Assembly (NCBI RefSeq): GCF_001651865.1
Contig: NZ_LPUX01000060.1
Coordinates: 186,001-250,000 of the forward strand
Reading direction: 5' to 3'
Length of the DNA: 64,000 nucleotides
Origin: Sinorhizobium glycinis
GTDB lineage: Bacteria; Pseudomonadota; Alphaproteobacteria; Rhizobiales; Rhizobiaceae
Shown here: positions 19,337 through 27,509 of the stretch, piece by piece
How positions within the stretch are numbered: the stretch's first letter is position 1
How the letters are laid out: the number at the start of each line of letters is the position of its first letter
Made by a program: the position numbers and the translations under genes
Notes under the pieces: model-generated
Database searches by the model: none
Seen by the model: only the letters and a program-made list of their open reading frames with translations
Told to the model about the DNA's origin: nothing

Positions 19337-20554
19337 TTAACGATTGCGCGCCGCGAGCGTGCGCAGGCGCAGCGCGTTGAGCTTGATGAATCCTGCGGCA
19401 TCCTTCTGGTCGTAGGCGCCCTGGTCGTCCTCGAAGGTGACCAGCTTGTCCGAATAGAGCGATTTCGGGCTCTCGCGGCCGATGACCATGACGTTGCCCT
19501 TGTAGAGCTTCAGCGTCACTTCGCCTTCCACATGCTCCTGGCTCCTGTCGATCGCCGCCTGCAGCATCTCGCGCTCCGGCGAGAACCAGAAGCCGTAGTA
19601 GATGAGCTCGGCATAGCGCGGCATCAACTCGTCCTTGAGGTGCGCAGCGCCGCGGTCGAGCGTGATGCTCTCGATGGCGCGGTGGGCGGCGAGAAGGATG
19701 GTGCCGCCGGGGGTCTCGTAGACGCCGCGCGACTTCATGCCGACGAAGCGGTTCTCGACGAGGTCGAGGCGTCCAATACCGTTGTCGCGACCGTATTCAT
19801 TGAGCTTGGCAAGCAGCGTCGCGGGCGACAGGCGCACGCCGTCGATCGAGACGGCATCGCCGCGCTCGAAGCCGACCTTGATGACGGTCGCCTGGTCGGG
19901 GGCCGCCTCCGGCGAAATAGTGCGCATATGGACGTATTCCGGCGCCTGCTGGGCCGGGTCCTCCAGCACCTTGCCTTCCGACGAGGAGTGCAGCAGGTTG
20001 GCGTCGACGGAGAAGGGTGCCTCGCCCTTCTTGTCCTTGGCGACCGGGATCTGGTGCTTCTCGGCGAATTCGAGCAGGTCGGTCCGGCTCTTGAACGACC
20101 AGTCGCGCCAGGGGGCGATGATCTTGATGTCGGGGTTCAGCGCATAGGCCGAGAGTTCGAAGCGGACCTGGTCGTTACCCTTGCCGGTCGCCCCATGGGC
20201 GATCGCGTCGGCGCCGGTTTTCCGGGCGATGTCGATCAGGTGCTTGGAGATCAGCGGGCGGGCGATAGAAGTGCCGAGCAGGTAGACGCCTTCATAGACC
20301 GCATTGGCGCGAAACATCGGGAAGACGAAGTCACGCACGAATTCTTCGCGCACGTCCTCGATGTAGATTTCCTTGATGCCGAGCATCTCGGCCTTCTTGC
20401 GGGCCGGCTCCAGCTCCTCGCCCTGGCCGAGGTCGGCGGTGAAGGTCACCACTTCGGCGCCCAGCTCCGTCTGCAGCCACTTGAGGATGATCGAGGTGTC
20501 GAGACCGCCGGAATAGGCGAGAACGACCTTCTTCACGTCTTTGTGCGATGCCAT
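19337..20554 (-). CDS. argG: Argininosuccinate synthase ArgG, 405 aa
   Basis: Joins citrulline and aspartate with ATP to make argininosuccinate, the penultimate step of arginine synthesis. The N-type PP-loop AYSGGLDTS is at about residues 14-22. Other conserved parts are [11 protein letters not shown], the citrulline/aspartate-binding [14 protein letters not shown] region and [11 protein letters not shown]. The length matches the 400-residue family. It is a single gene with its own terminator; no other arg genes are in the window. Confidence 0.97.
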   Translation of the reverse strand: MASHKDVKKVVLAYSGGLDTSIILKWLQTELGAEVVTFTADLGQGEELEPARKKAEMLGIKEIYIEDVREEFVRDFVFPMFRANAVYEGVYLLGTSIARPLISKHLIDIARKTGADAIAHGATGKGNDQVRFELSAYALNPDIKIIAPWRDWSFKSRTDLLEFAEKHQIPVAKDKKGEAPFSVDANLLHSSSEGKVLEDPAQQAPEYVHMRTISPEAAPDQATVIKVGFERGDAVSIDGVRLSPATLLAKLNEYGRDNGIGRLDLVENRFVGMKSRGVYETPGGTILLAAHRAIESITLDRGAAHLKDELMPRYAELIYYGFWFSPEREMLQAAIDRSQEHVEGEVTLKLYKGNVMVIGRESPKSLYSDKLVTFEDDQGAYDQKDAAGFIKLNALRLRTLAARNR

Positions 20555-20722
20555 GATATCTGTCCGTGCTTTTCGGGGGCGGCGATGCCGCCGTGCAAAA
20601 TCTGCGGCACTTTAGCCAGAACTCGAAGCGATACAAGCGGAACCAGCGGCATTCGGACGAATCTGCTGGCAAAAGCGGGTAGGCTTCGGTATCAGCAAAG
20701 ACCAGCCGCCTGAGGAATAGCC

Positions 20723-21364
20723 ATGGACTTCGTGCCCAGCCTGCCGACCCTCTTCGCCTTTGCCGCCGCGAGCCTGCTTCTCGCGGCAACGCCCGGACCC
20801 GACATGACGCTATCCATCAGCCGGGCGCTGGCGCAGGGCAAGAAGGCGGCCCTCTTCGTCGTGGTCGGCACCGGGCTTGGCATCGTCGTCCATACGCTGC
20901 TGGTCGCCTTCGGCATTTCGGCGCTGATCACCGCCTCGCCGGCCGCCTTCCTGGTCCTGAAGACGGGCGGCGCCGCCTATCTCCTGTGGCTGGCGATCCA
21001 GGCGATCCGCTACGGCTCCAGCCTATCGGTGACGAAGGTCACGGAGGCGAAGGGCTCGGCTCTTTCGAACATCGCGACTGGCTTCTCGGTCAACATCCTC
21101 AACCCGAAGGTCGTGATTTTCTTCATGACCTTCCTGCCGCAATTCGTCAGCGCCGACGATCCGGCGGTGACCGGCAAGCTCCTGTTCCTCGGCTTCTTCT
21201 TCATCGCCATCGGCATGCCGGTCAACGCACTGGTGGTGCTCGCCGCCGACTGGCTGGCGGCATGGCTGCAGCGCAACAAGCGGGTTATGCGGGCGATCGA
21301 CTACAGCTTCGCCGGCGTGTTTTCCATTTTCGCGGTGAAGATTTTTCTGACGCAGGCGCGGTGA
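20723..21364 (+). CDS. LysE/RhtB-family amino acid exporter, 213 aa
   Basis: Inner-membrane exporter with about six hydrophobic segments. The family signature ATPGPDMTLSISRALAQGKKAAL (about 20-43), including the GPD/N turn, is clear. A second conserved block is FSVNILNPKVVIFFMTFLPQFV. Relatives export lysine, homoserine, threonine or related compounds; the substrate here is unknown. It diverges from argG, which may suggest amino acid homeostasis but does not prove it. Confidence 0.92.
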   Translation: MDFVPSLPTLFAFAAASLLLAATPGPDMTLSISRALAQGKKAALFVVVGTGLGIVVHTLLVAFGISALITASPAAFLVLKTGGAAYLLWLAIQAIRYGSSLSVTKVTEAKGSALSNIATGFSVNILNPKVVIFFMTFLPQFVSADDPAVTGKLLFLGFFFIAIGMPVNALVVLAADWLAAWLQRNKRVMRAIDYSFAGVFSIFAVKIFLTQAR

Positions 21365-21381
21365 GACAAGTCCGGCGGGGT

Positions 21382-21558
21382 GCCCCTCATCTGCCTGCCG
21401 GCATCTTCTCCCCGCAGGCGGGGCGAAGAGACAAGCGGCGCGCTCCCCGTCCCCATCTCTACGGCAGGCTGTACTTCAAGGCGCAAATTGGAGCGCTGCC
21501 ATTGCGGCATACCCCTTCCCGCCTGCGGGGAGAAGGTCGCGGCAGCGTGATGAGGGGC
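21382..21558. repeat. Palindromic repeat family A, copy 1
   Basis: Outer ends GCCCCTCA and TGAGGGGC are inverted. Each end contains TGCCGGC or the CGGCAG variant, plus a CTTCTCCCCGC/GCGGGGAGAAG palindrome. The interior of about 70 bp is not shared. It lies between the converging LysE and rlmN genes. Confidence 0.8.
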
Positions 21559-21568
21559 AAACGCTCCC

Positions 21569-22804
21569 TCAATCCTCACCGTGATTGGCGATCATCATCG
21601 CCTCGAAGGCGAGGCGGTCGACCTTGCGCATGCGCTCCGATTCCGACTTGAGCTGGCCGCAGGCGGCCAGGATGTCGCGGCCGCGCGGGGTGCGGATCGG
21701 CGATGCATAGCCGGCCTGGTTGATGAAATCGGCGAAGGCCTCGATCTGCTCCCAGTCCGAGCACTGGTAGTTCGTACCTGGCCAGGGATTGAAGGGAATC
21801 AAATTGATCTTCGCCGGAATGCCCTTCAAGAGCTTCACCAGTTCCTTGGCATCTTCCAGGCTGTCGTTGACGTCCTTCAGCATGACATATTCGAAGGTGA
21901 TGCGGCGCGCATTGGAAAGCCCCGGATAGGCGCGGCAGGCCTCCATCAGCTGCTTCAGCGGATACTTCTTGTTGATCGGCACCAGCATGTCCCGCAATTC
22001 GTCATTCACGGCATGCAGCGAGATCGCCAGCATGACGCCGATTTCCTCGCCCGTGCGGTAGATCTCCGGAACGATGCCGGAAGTCGACAATGTGATGCGT
22101 CGCTTCGACAGCGACAGCCCGTCGCCGTCCGAGGCGATCAACAGCGCCGTCTTGACGTTCTCGAAATTGTAGAGCGGCTCGCCCATGCCCATCATGACGA
22201 TGTTGGTGATCTTGCGGCCCTCGGCCGGCACGATCGCGCCCTGCGGCGTGTCGCGCTCCGGAAAGTCGCCGAGCCGGTCGCGGGCGAGCAGAAGCTGCGA
22301 GAGGATTTCCTCGGCCGTCAGGTTGCGCACCAGCTTCTGCGTGCCGGTGTGACAGAAGGAACAGGTGAGCGTGCAGCCGACCTGGCTCGAGATGCAGAGC
22401 GTGCCGCGGCCTTCCTCGGGAATGTAGACGGTTTCGATCTCCACCGGCCGTCCGGCGCCGCGCGGCGGAAAGCGCAACAGCCATTTGCGGGTGCCGTCGC
22501 CCGAAACCTGCTCCTCGACGATTTCCGGCCGGGCCACGGTGAAATGCTCCTTGAGCATTTCACGCATGTCTTTCGAAACGTTCGACATCTGGTCGAAGTC
22601 AGAGACGCCGCGCACATAAAGCCAGTGCCAGAGCTGGCTGACGCGCATCCTGACCTGCCGCTCCGGCACGCCTTTCTCGACCAGGAGCTTGGCCATGTCC
22701 TCGCGCAGCAGGCCGATCAGCGACGGCTTTTCCGTCTGCGGTTGAAGCCGCATCTGCGGCGCCTTGACGATGTCCGCCCTGTTCAAGATCTCGGTGGCTG
22801 CCAT
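21569..22804 (-). CDS. rlmN: Dual-specificity RNA methyltransferase RlmN, 411 aa
   Basis: Radical SAM enzyme that methylates C2 of adenine 2503 in 23S rRNA and of adenine 37 in some tRNAs. The [4Fe-4S]/SAM motif CTLTCSFC (CxxxCxxC) lies at about residue 145, followed by GTQKLVRNL. Also present are GMGEPLYNF and, near the end, the catalytic cysteine region [12 protein letters not shown] start at the ATG at 22804; the open frame continues upstream only because it reads through a RIME-like repeat. The length fits alphaproteobacterial RlmN (about 410). Confidence 0.96.
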   Translation of the reverse strand: MAATEILNRADIVKAPQMRLQPQTEKPSLIGLLREDMAKLLVEKGVPERQVRMRVSQLWHWLYVRGVSDFDQMSNVSKDMREMLKEHFTVARPEIVEEQVSGDGTRKWLLRFPPRGAGRPVEIETVYIPEEGRGTLCISSQVGCTLTCSFCHTGTQKLVRNLTAEEILSQLLLARDRLGDFPERDTPQGAIVPAEGRKITNIVMMGMGEPLYNFENVKTALLIASDGDGLSLSKRRITLSTSGIVPEIYRTGEEIGVMLAISLHAVNDELRDMLVPINKKYPLKQLMEACRAYPGLSNARRITFEYVMLKDVNDSLEDAKELVKLLKGIPAKINLIPFNPWPGTNYQCSDWEQIEAFADFINQAGYASPIRTPRGRDILAACGQLKSESERMRKVDRLAFEAMMIANHGED

Positions 22805-22887
22805 GCTCTCGATGTCCTGTCGTACAGCGAAGGGGCGTCCGGAGAACGCTTCCGGATCAGGTCCCAACGGCTCGAATTGAAATCTCC

Positions 22888-22989
22888 TGCATGTTTCCTT
22901 AAATCGCACCCGATTTAAGGATAAAACATGCAGCAATTTAAAGTGCTACAGCGTCCTTTGCGCGTCTGGTAAGACGCGCGGCGCTGTAG
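22888..22989 (-). repeat. RIME1-like mosaic element, complete copy
   Basis: About 102 bp: an AT-rich palindrome CTGCATGTTTCCTTAAATCG...CGATTTAAGG..CATGCAG, the link CAATTTAAAGTG, then a GC-rich palindrome CTACAGCG...GACGCGCGGCGCTGTAG. The size and two-palindrome design match the Rhizobium-specific intergenic mosaic element 1 known from S. meliloti. It lies upstream of rlmN and may be transcribed in its leader. Confidence 0.85.
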
Positions 22990-23087
22990 TGAGCCTCGGT
23001 GCGCGCTCGACGGGGCGCAGGGCTCTGAATTTGCCGGCGCTTTAGCATTCTTTCGGCTGCGAGTCACCATGAGCACTTCACCGGAAA

Positions 23088-23114
23088 GCAAAAAGGCCGG
23101 CGCAGCGGCCGGCC
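23088..23114 (-). terminator. Terminator of the IalB-like gene
   Basis: On the minus strand, GGGCCGGCC, GCTGC and GCGCCGGCC form a GC-rich hairpin followed by TTTTTGC. It starts about 30 bp after the stop codon at 23143. Confidence 0.8.
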
Positions 23115-23142
23115 CTTCAGATCGCAAACGGGCTGCCGCCGC

Positions 23143-23646
23143 TTACTGGCAGGCCTCGATTTGCTTCAAGGCGGCCGAAATGCCGGAGAGCGAATAGGAG
23201 TAGGACGTTGCCGTGCCCTTGCGGGACTTGGCATTGACCGACATGTCCTTGCCCGATTTCATGGCGGCGACCAGCGCCGGCTCTTCCGCGGCGTTTTCCA
23301 CCCAGGCGGAATTGCCCTTGGTGAACATCACGAAGGTGCGCCCGTCGATGACGACGTTGACCTTCGAATTGTCCTGCAGCTGGTAGCCCATCATCGCCTG
23401 CGGCTCATAGCTGATGTTCTGCCCCGGGCGCTGCGAGACGAGGAAGAAGATATCGCCGTGGTCGACACCGGCAGGGCTCTTCTCCTTCGGGACCGACAGC
23501 ACGTAGCAGACCTTGCCGCTGCCGGCCTGGTAGGAATAGGCGCCCCAGGCATTGAACTGCTGGAGTCGCGTCGGCGATTGCGCCAAAGCCACGCCGGCTG
23601 CCGCCAGTACGATTGCGATTGCAGTTGCGATCTTTCTTGCAAACAT
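23143..23646 (-). CDS. Invasion-associated locus B (IalB) family protein, 167 aa
   Basis: Exported protein of the IalB family, common in Rhizobiales. It has a clear signal peptide (residues 1-22, TAIAIVLAAAGVALAQS). The mature part contains the conserved WGAYSY and CYVLSVPKEK segments, and FVMFTKGNSAWVENAAEEPALVAAMKSG. Two cysteines (CYVL and the C-terminal EACQ) could form a disulphide. The start at 23646 is chosen because the signal peptide begins there. The Bartonella namesake was linked to erythrocyte entry; its role in free-living rhizobia is unknown. Confidence 0.85.
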   Translation of the reverse strand: MFARKIATAIAIVLAAAGVALAQSPTRLQQFNAWGAYSYQAGSGKVCYVLSVPKEKSPAGVDHGDIFFLVSQRPGQNISYEPQAMMGYQLQDNSKVNVVIDGRTFVMFTKGNSAWVENAAEEPALVAAMKSGKDMSVNAKSRKGTATSYSYSLSGISAALKQIEACQ

Positions 23647-24103
23647 GAGTTCCTGCCGATTTCCTAGCTTGCGGTCGCCCGTACCAGGCTTACACGGGCA
23701 ACGCATAGTCACGATTTGAATTTATTTTGACTTAATTCAGGTTACCAAACCGTCAACGACCGCCGCATCGTCCTGGCTGCGCCCCGCCGAGGGCAGCCCG
23801 TATACGACCTATGGCCATTCCAGGGCGTGCGGTAATCTCGTGTGCGGAACTGCCGGTTAGGTCGAACGTCGGTACTGGAAGGCCGTGGCCGGTGGTCATC
23901 CTGTCTCAAATCTCATCGGACGCGCCGTCCTGCTGCTTCTTGCCCACAGCCGTCACGTTTCCGGAATCTATGTCACAAAGAATCGGGCAAGAGTTTGTCT
24001 TTGCGGGCGGCAATGCGGCGACGTAGTAGCACTTTGTATTTGCGGCATGTTTTTATGCTTAAAGCGGCTAAGATTTAAAGGAAACATGCGGGTGGCGGCA
24101 GCG
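23647..24103. other. Intergenic region, degenerate repeat only
   Basis: A gap of 457 bp between the start of the IalB-like gene and the stop of the DUF1232 gene. It contains an eroded RIME1-like copy near 24028-24091. Overlapping open frames on the plus strand (from 23811) have no motifs. Confidence 0.5.
24028..24091 (+). repeat. RIME1-like mosaic element, eroded copy
   Basis: AGCACTTTGTATTTGCGGCATG, then a broken palindrome ending GATTTAAAGGAAACATGC, matches the AT-rich arm and link of the complete copies with several substitutions and small insertions. Confidence 0.5.
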
Positions 24104-24481
24104 CTATTCGTCGGGCCGGTCGCCAATCGTCTCGTCGGCCCTGCGATAGTGCCTTTCCTTGATCTGGCCGCTGATCGCCGCAAAGGCGGCTGTCAGCACG
24201 GCGACGTCGTCGGAAAAGCCGACGGCGGCGAGCACGTCGGGCACGAAATCGAGCGGCAGGACGAAATAGGCGAGCGCGGCGAGCAATATGCCGCGGGTGC
24301 GCGTCGGCGTCTGCGGGTCCACTGCGCAATAATAGGCGGCGACGAGATCGCGGCTGAAGGGGATCTGGCGGACCGCCCGGCGGAAGGTCGGCCAGAACCC
24401 GCGGCGCACCTTGCGCTCGCGGCGCTCCTGTTCGGATTCCTCGCCGGGAAGGAGAATCTCACCGATCTTGATATCGTCCAT
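24104..24481 (-). CDS. YkvA-family (DUF1232) membrane protein, 125 aa
   Basis: Small protein of the YkvA/DUF1232 family. The family core is visible as RTRGILLAALAYFVLPLDFVPDVLAAVGFSDD, containing the characteristic DFxPD motif within a hydrophobic stretch. The function of the family is not established. I choose Met at 24481 (MDDIKIGE); the open frame allows a start 13 codons earlier. It is followed at higher coordinates by the phhB gene in the same orientation. Confidence 0.8.
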   Translation of the reverse strand: MDDIKIGEILLPGEESEQERRERKVRRGFWPTFRRAVRQIPFSRDLVAAYYCAVDPQTPTRTRGILLAALAYFVLPLDFVPDVLAAVGFSDDVAVLTAAFAAISGQIKERHYRRADETIGDRPDE

Positions 24482-24543
24482 CGCGTCCGTTCCGCTTTGC
24501 GCTGCGTCTGATATGGGCATGGCAGGCGCTATTTCAAATGGCG

Positions 24544-24861
24544 TTATTTCATATGATCCGGCATCCGGCCGGCGGCAGCCCGGTCCATTTTCGCCGCCAG
24601 CTTGAAATCGAGTTCGGTTAGCCCACCGACGTCATGCGTCGATAGAGTGATATCCACCTTGTTGTAGACGTTGAACCACTCGGGGTGGTGGTTGAGCTTC
24701 TCGGCGGCGAGCGCGCATTGCGTCATGAAGCTGAAGGCTTCGGCAAAATTCCGGAAGCGAAACGCCTTCCAGATGGAGGCGCCGTCCTCGGCGAGAACCC
24801 AGCCCTCCATCCTGTGCAGATATTCAGCGATGGCTTCGGCATCGAGCTTTTCGGGTCTCAT
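24544..24861 (-). CDS. phhB: Pterin-4a-carbinolamine dehydratase, 105 aa
   Basis: Dehydrates 4a-hydroxytetrahydropterin, recycling the pterin cofactor of aromatic amino acid hydroxylases. The signature [30 protein letters not shown] is present, with the catalytic histidines at residues 58 and 59 and the later His in THDVGG. The size matches the family (about 100 residues). No phenylalanine hydroxylase gene lies in the window, so the partner is unknown. The 62-bp gap to the DUF1232 gene allows cotranscription. Confidence 0.93.
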   Translation of the reverse strand: MRPEKLDAEAIAEYLHRMEGWVLAEDGASIWKAFRFRNFAEAFSFMTQCALAAEKLNHHPEWFNVYNKVDITLSTHDVGGLTELDFKLAAKMDRAAAGRMPDHMK

Positions 24862-24950
24862 GCGCTTTTCTCCCTGCCTTTTTCAGTCTAGCCATGACTC
24901 GCAGTCTAACCATGACTCGGCGAACGAGCGGTTGGCCCTCCAAATGCCCA

Positions 24951-25433
24951 ATGGATAACATGGAACCGGTCAGAATTCTCTTCGTTTGTCTCGGCAACAT
25001 TTGCCGATCGCCGCTGGCCGAGGGCGTCATGCGTGAACTTGCGAGCCGCGCGGGCCATGGCGAGGTGGTCTCGGTCGATTCCGCCGGCATCGGGGCATGG
25101 CACATCGGCCATCTGCCCGACCGGCGCTCGATCGCCGTCGCTAAGGCCCACGGCATCGACATTACGGATCTGCGCGGCCGCCGGATCGCCGCGGCAGACT
25201 TTGCCGCATTCGACTTGATCCTCGGCATGGATAGACGCAACGTCGTCGAGCTGCGCAGGCTCGCCTCGCCGGCAACAGCCCACAAGGTGCATCTGTTCAT
25301 GAAGTTCGCAACAGGCCGGAACCTTGACGTTCCGGATCCCTATTACGAGACGGCGGATGCGTTCGAGGCGCTTTACCAGACGCTTGAAGCCGGATGCTCC
25401 TCGCTGCTCGCCAAGCTCGAACGCCCTTCATGA
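24951..25433 (+). CDS. Low-molecular-weight protein-tyrosine phosphatase, 160 aa
   Basis: Cytoplasmic phosphatase of the LMW-PTP family. The P-loop CLGNICRSP has its nucleophile at Cys13 and Arg at 19 (C-x5-R). The general-acid loop DPYYE is at about residues 127-131. In rhizobia such enzymes may act on tyrosine kinases of polysaccharide export, but no exo genes are here, so that role is open. The start could be 24951 or 24960; neither has a strong ribosome binding site. Its 3' end overlaps the convergent thpR gene by 61 bp. Confidence 0.9.
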   Translation: MDNMEPVRILFVCLGNICRSPLAEGVMRELASRAGHGEVVSVDSAGIGAWHIGHLPDRRSIAVAKAHGIDITDLRGRRIAAADFAAFDLILGMDRRNVVELRRLASPATAHKVHLFMKFATGRNLDVPDPYYETADAFEALYQTLEAGCSSLLAKLERPS

Positions 25434-25960
25434 AGCGGGAAGACCTCTTCCGTCAGATAGGGCCCACCGCCGACCGAGTCGCGCGAGGACAGCAGAACGA
25501 AGCGCGGAACGATAAAGGGCGCGGTGATGAAATTGCCGCGCCCTGAAAGATATTCGACAACGTCGTCGACACGTGAGGCGCGTAGTCGCGCCAGCGTCAC
25601 GTGCGGCGTGAACTTGCGCGGATCCGGCGGCAGGCCGAGGCGCTGGCAGATGCGTTCGATCTCGGCCTGGAGGGCATACATGTCCGGGTTGTTGCTGACG
25701 CCGGCCCAGACCGAATGCGGCTTCTTCGAGCCGAAGGCGCCGGTACCCGTCAGTTGCAGCTGGAATTCCGGCCGTTCGATGCGGTCGAGCCCGTCGATGA
25801 TCTCATTGGCGGTGCGCCAGTCGACGTCGCCGATGAAGCGCAGGGTAATGTGGTAGTTCTCCACATCGATCCATCGAGCTCCGGGAAGACCTCCGCGCAG
25901 CAGTGAAAGACTCATTGCTGCATTTCGCGGAATTTCGAGGGCGGTGAATAGTCTCGGCAT
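25373..25960 (-). CDS. thpR: RNA 2',3'-cyclic phosphodiesterase ThpR, 195 aa
   Basis: 2H phosphoesterase superfamily enzyme (formerly 2'-5' RNA ligase) that opens 2',3'-cyclic phosphates on RNA. The two catalytic HxT motifs are HITL (about residue 37) and HVTL (about residue 121). The conserved start RLFTALEIP is present. The C-terminal 20 residues overlap the 3' end of the tyrosine phosphatase gene on the opposite strand. Confidence 0.92.
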   Translation of the reverse strand: MPRLFTALEIPRNAAMSLSLLRGGLPGARWIDVENYHITLRFIGDVDWRTANEIIDGLDRIERPEFQLQLTGTGAFGSKKPHSVWAGVSNNPDMYALQAEIERICQRLGLPPDPRKFTPHVTLARLRASRVDDVVEYLSGRGNFITAPFIVPRFVLLSSRDSVGGGPYLTEEVFPLHEGRSSLASSEEHPASSVW

Positions 25961-26072
25961 GGCGAGCTCCCCGAATCTCTTGCAGATGTCTTAGCGAATC
26001 ACGCATCGACTCTGCGCGCAACCATTATTTGACAAGTCCGGAAGTTAACGTCTGCTTAATTGTGGATGTCCG

Positions 26073-26714
26073 TCAGTCTCCTTTCTGAAGCGTTTTGACG
26101 AATTGCTCGGCTGCCGGAAGGATGCGCTCCACCATCACGGCAATGCCCTGGCTGTTCGGGTGCATGCCGTCTTCGAGTTGCAGTTCCGCTTTGGTTACGA
26201 CTCCGTCGAGGAAGAAAGGGTAGAAGGCGAGATTCTGTTCCCTCGCAAGGTCGGAATAGATGGAATTGAACCGTGCCGCGTATTCGGCACCCATGTTGGG
26301 CGGCGCCATCATGCCTACGAGCAGGACGGCGACCCCGCGCCCCTTGAGCCGCGCGATCATCGCTTCCAGGTTCTTCCGGGTTTCCTCGGGCGGGATGCCA
26401 CGCAGCGCGTCATTGGCGCCGAGCTCCAGGATCACCCCCTTCGTCCCGTCCGGTACCGACCAGTCAATGCGGGCGAGGCCGCCCGAGGTCGTATCGCCCG
26501 AAACGCCGGCATTGGCGATCGCGACATCGATGCCCTTATCCTTGAGTGCCTTTTCGAGCCGGGCGGGAAAGGCATCCTCCGGCGGAAGCTGGTAACCGGC
26601 CATCAGGCTGTCGCCGAAGCCGACGAGGCTCATGCTTTCGGCGCGGCTTGGGGTCGATAACGCGATTGTCATTGCGAGGCTGAAGAAAAACAGGAGAAAA
26701 TCTTTCAATCGCAT
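26073..26714 (-). CDS. tesA: SGNH-type esterase/lysophospholipase (TesA-like), 213 aa
   Basis: Periplasmic GDSL/SGNH hydrolase similar to E. coli TesA (thioesterase I/protease I/lysophospholipase L1). A signal peptide covers residues 1-25 (LLFFFSLAMTIALSTPSRA). Block I GFGDSLMAG has the nucleophile Ser36, block III is GANDALRG, and block V DGMHPNSQG supplies Asp and His. The ATG at 26714 has TAGGAACG 9 bp upstream. The open frame extends far upstream only because it is the antisense of the divergent ABC ATPase gene. The arrangement opposite the YbbA/YbbP-type system is the same as in E. coli. Confidence 0.93.
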   Translation of the reverse strand: MRLKDFLLFFFSLAMTIALSTPSRAESMSLVGFGDSLMAGYQLPPEDAFPARLEKALKDKGIDVAIANAGVSGDTTSGGLARIDWSVPDGTKGVILELGANDALRGIPPEETRKNLEAMIARLKGRGVAVLLVGMMAPPNMGAEYAARFNSIYSDLAREQNLAFYPFFLDGVVTKAELQLEDGMHPNSQGIAVMVERILPAAEQFVKTLQKGD

Positions 26715-26783
26715 AAGTTCGTTCCTAAATCGGCACGCAATCTTTTTCGTCATTCGATTATCTTTCATATAGGATCGTTCCGC

Positions 26784-27509
26784 GTGGCAAAAACCATCAT
26801 CGAACTGAAAAATGCGGACCTGACCCTTGGAGAGGCGGCGGCCTCGGTGCATGTGCTGAAGGGCGTGAGCCTGACTGTCAATGCCGGCGAATCCGTCGGC
26901 ATCGTCGGGCCGTCCGGTTCGGGAAAGTCGACCCTGCTGATGGTCATGGCCGGCCTGGAGCGGCTCGACGGCGGCGAGATCGTCATCGACGGCACGGCGC
27001 TTCATCACATGAGCGAGGACGAGATCGCAGATTTCCGCGGCCGCAACATCGGCATCGTCTTCCAGTCCTTTCATCTTATCCCCAACATGACCGCGCTCGA
27101 AAACGTCGCGGTGCCGCTTGAGCTTGCCAATGTCCGCAACGCCTTCGAGGTCGCGCGCCGGGAGCTCGTCGCCGTCGGGCTCGGCGAACGGCTGACGCAT
27201 TATCCGGGGCAGCTTTCCGGCGGCGAGCAGCAGCGCGTGGCGATCGCCAGGGCGCTGGCGCCGTCGCCGAAACTCCTGATCGCCGACGAGCCGACCGGCA
27301 ATCTCGACGCCGAGACGGGCCGGCAGATCGCCGATCTGCTCTTTGCAGAACAGCGCGAGCGCGGCATGACGCTCATTCTCGTCACCCATGATGCCGCGCT
27401 TGCCGGGCGCTGCTCCCGGCAGGTGCGGGTCCGCTCGGGCGAGATCGTCTCCGGCGCCGAGACCGCGCCTCTGGCCGAACCGGCTCGCCAGGAAGCCGCA
27501 TCCGCATGA
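26784..27509 (+). CDS. YbbA-like ABC transporter ATP-binding protein, 241 aa
   Basis: ATPase of the MacB/LolD-like group. Walker A GPSGSGKST is at about residues 41-49, the signature LSGGEQQRVAIARAL near 144, and Walker B LLIADEPTGNLD near 165. The start codon is GTG at 26784 (AAACC context; MAKTIIELKNADL). It overlaps the permease gene by ATGA (27506-27509). Its neighbours, tesA divergent and a large FtsX-type permease downstream, copy the E. coli tesA-ybbA-ybbP block. The substrate is unknown; a role in lipid or envelope handling is often suggested. Confidence 0.92.
   Translation: MAKTIIELKNADLTLGEAAASVHVLKGVSLTVNAGESVGIVGPSGSGKSTLLMVMAGLERLDGGEIVIDGTALHHMSEDEIADFRGRNIGIVFQSFHLIPNMTALENVAVPLELANVRNAFEVARRELVAVGLGERLTHYPGQLSGGEQQRVAIARALAPSPKLLIADEPTGNLDAETGRQIADLLFAEQRERGMTLILVTHDAALAGRCSRQVRVRSGEIVSGAETAPLAEPARQEAASA

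Larger units (their letters stand above)
22805..23142. other. Intergenic region with RIME1-like copy and terminator
   Basis: Holds a complete RIME1-like element (22888-22989) and the terminator of the IalB-like gene (23088-23114). No gene is seen. Confidence 0.6.

Noticed and set aside
22805..22936. N-terminal extension of RlmN
   Set aside because: The added 44 codons lie in a RIME1-like repeat and its flank; the family N-terminus begins at the internal ATG.
24960..24986. GGAAC-N16-CGTT resembling an EcfG promoter
   Set aside because: It lies within the first codons of the tyrosine phosphatase gene with no gene suitably placed downstream; likely chance.
26715..27389. Upstream extension of the tesA-like frame
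   Set aside because: It is antisense to the divergent ABC ATPase gene; signal peptide and ribosome binding site support the start at 26714.
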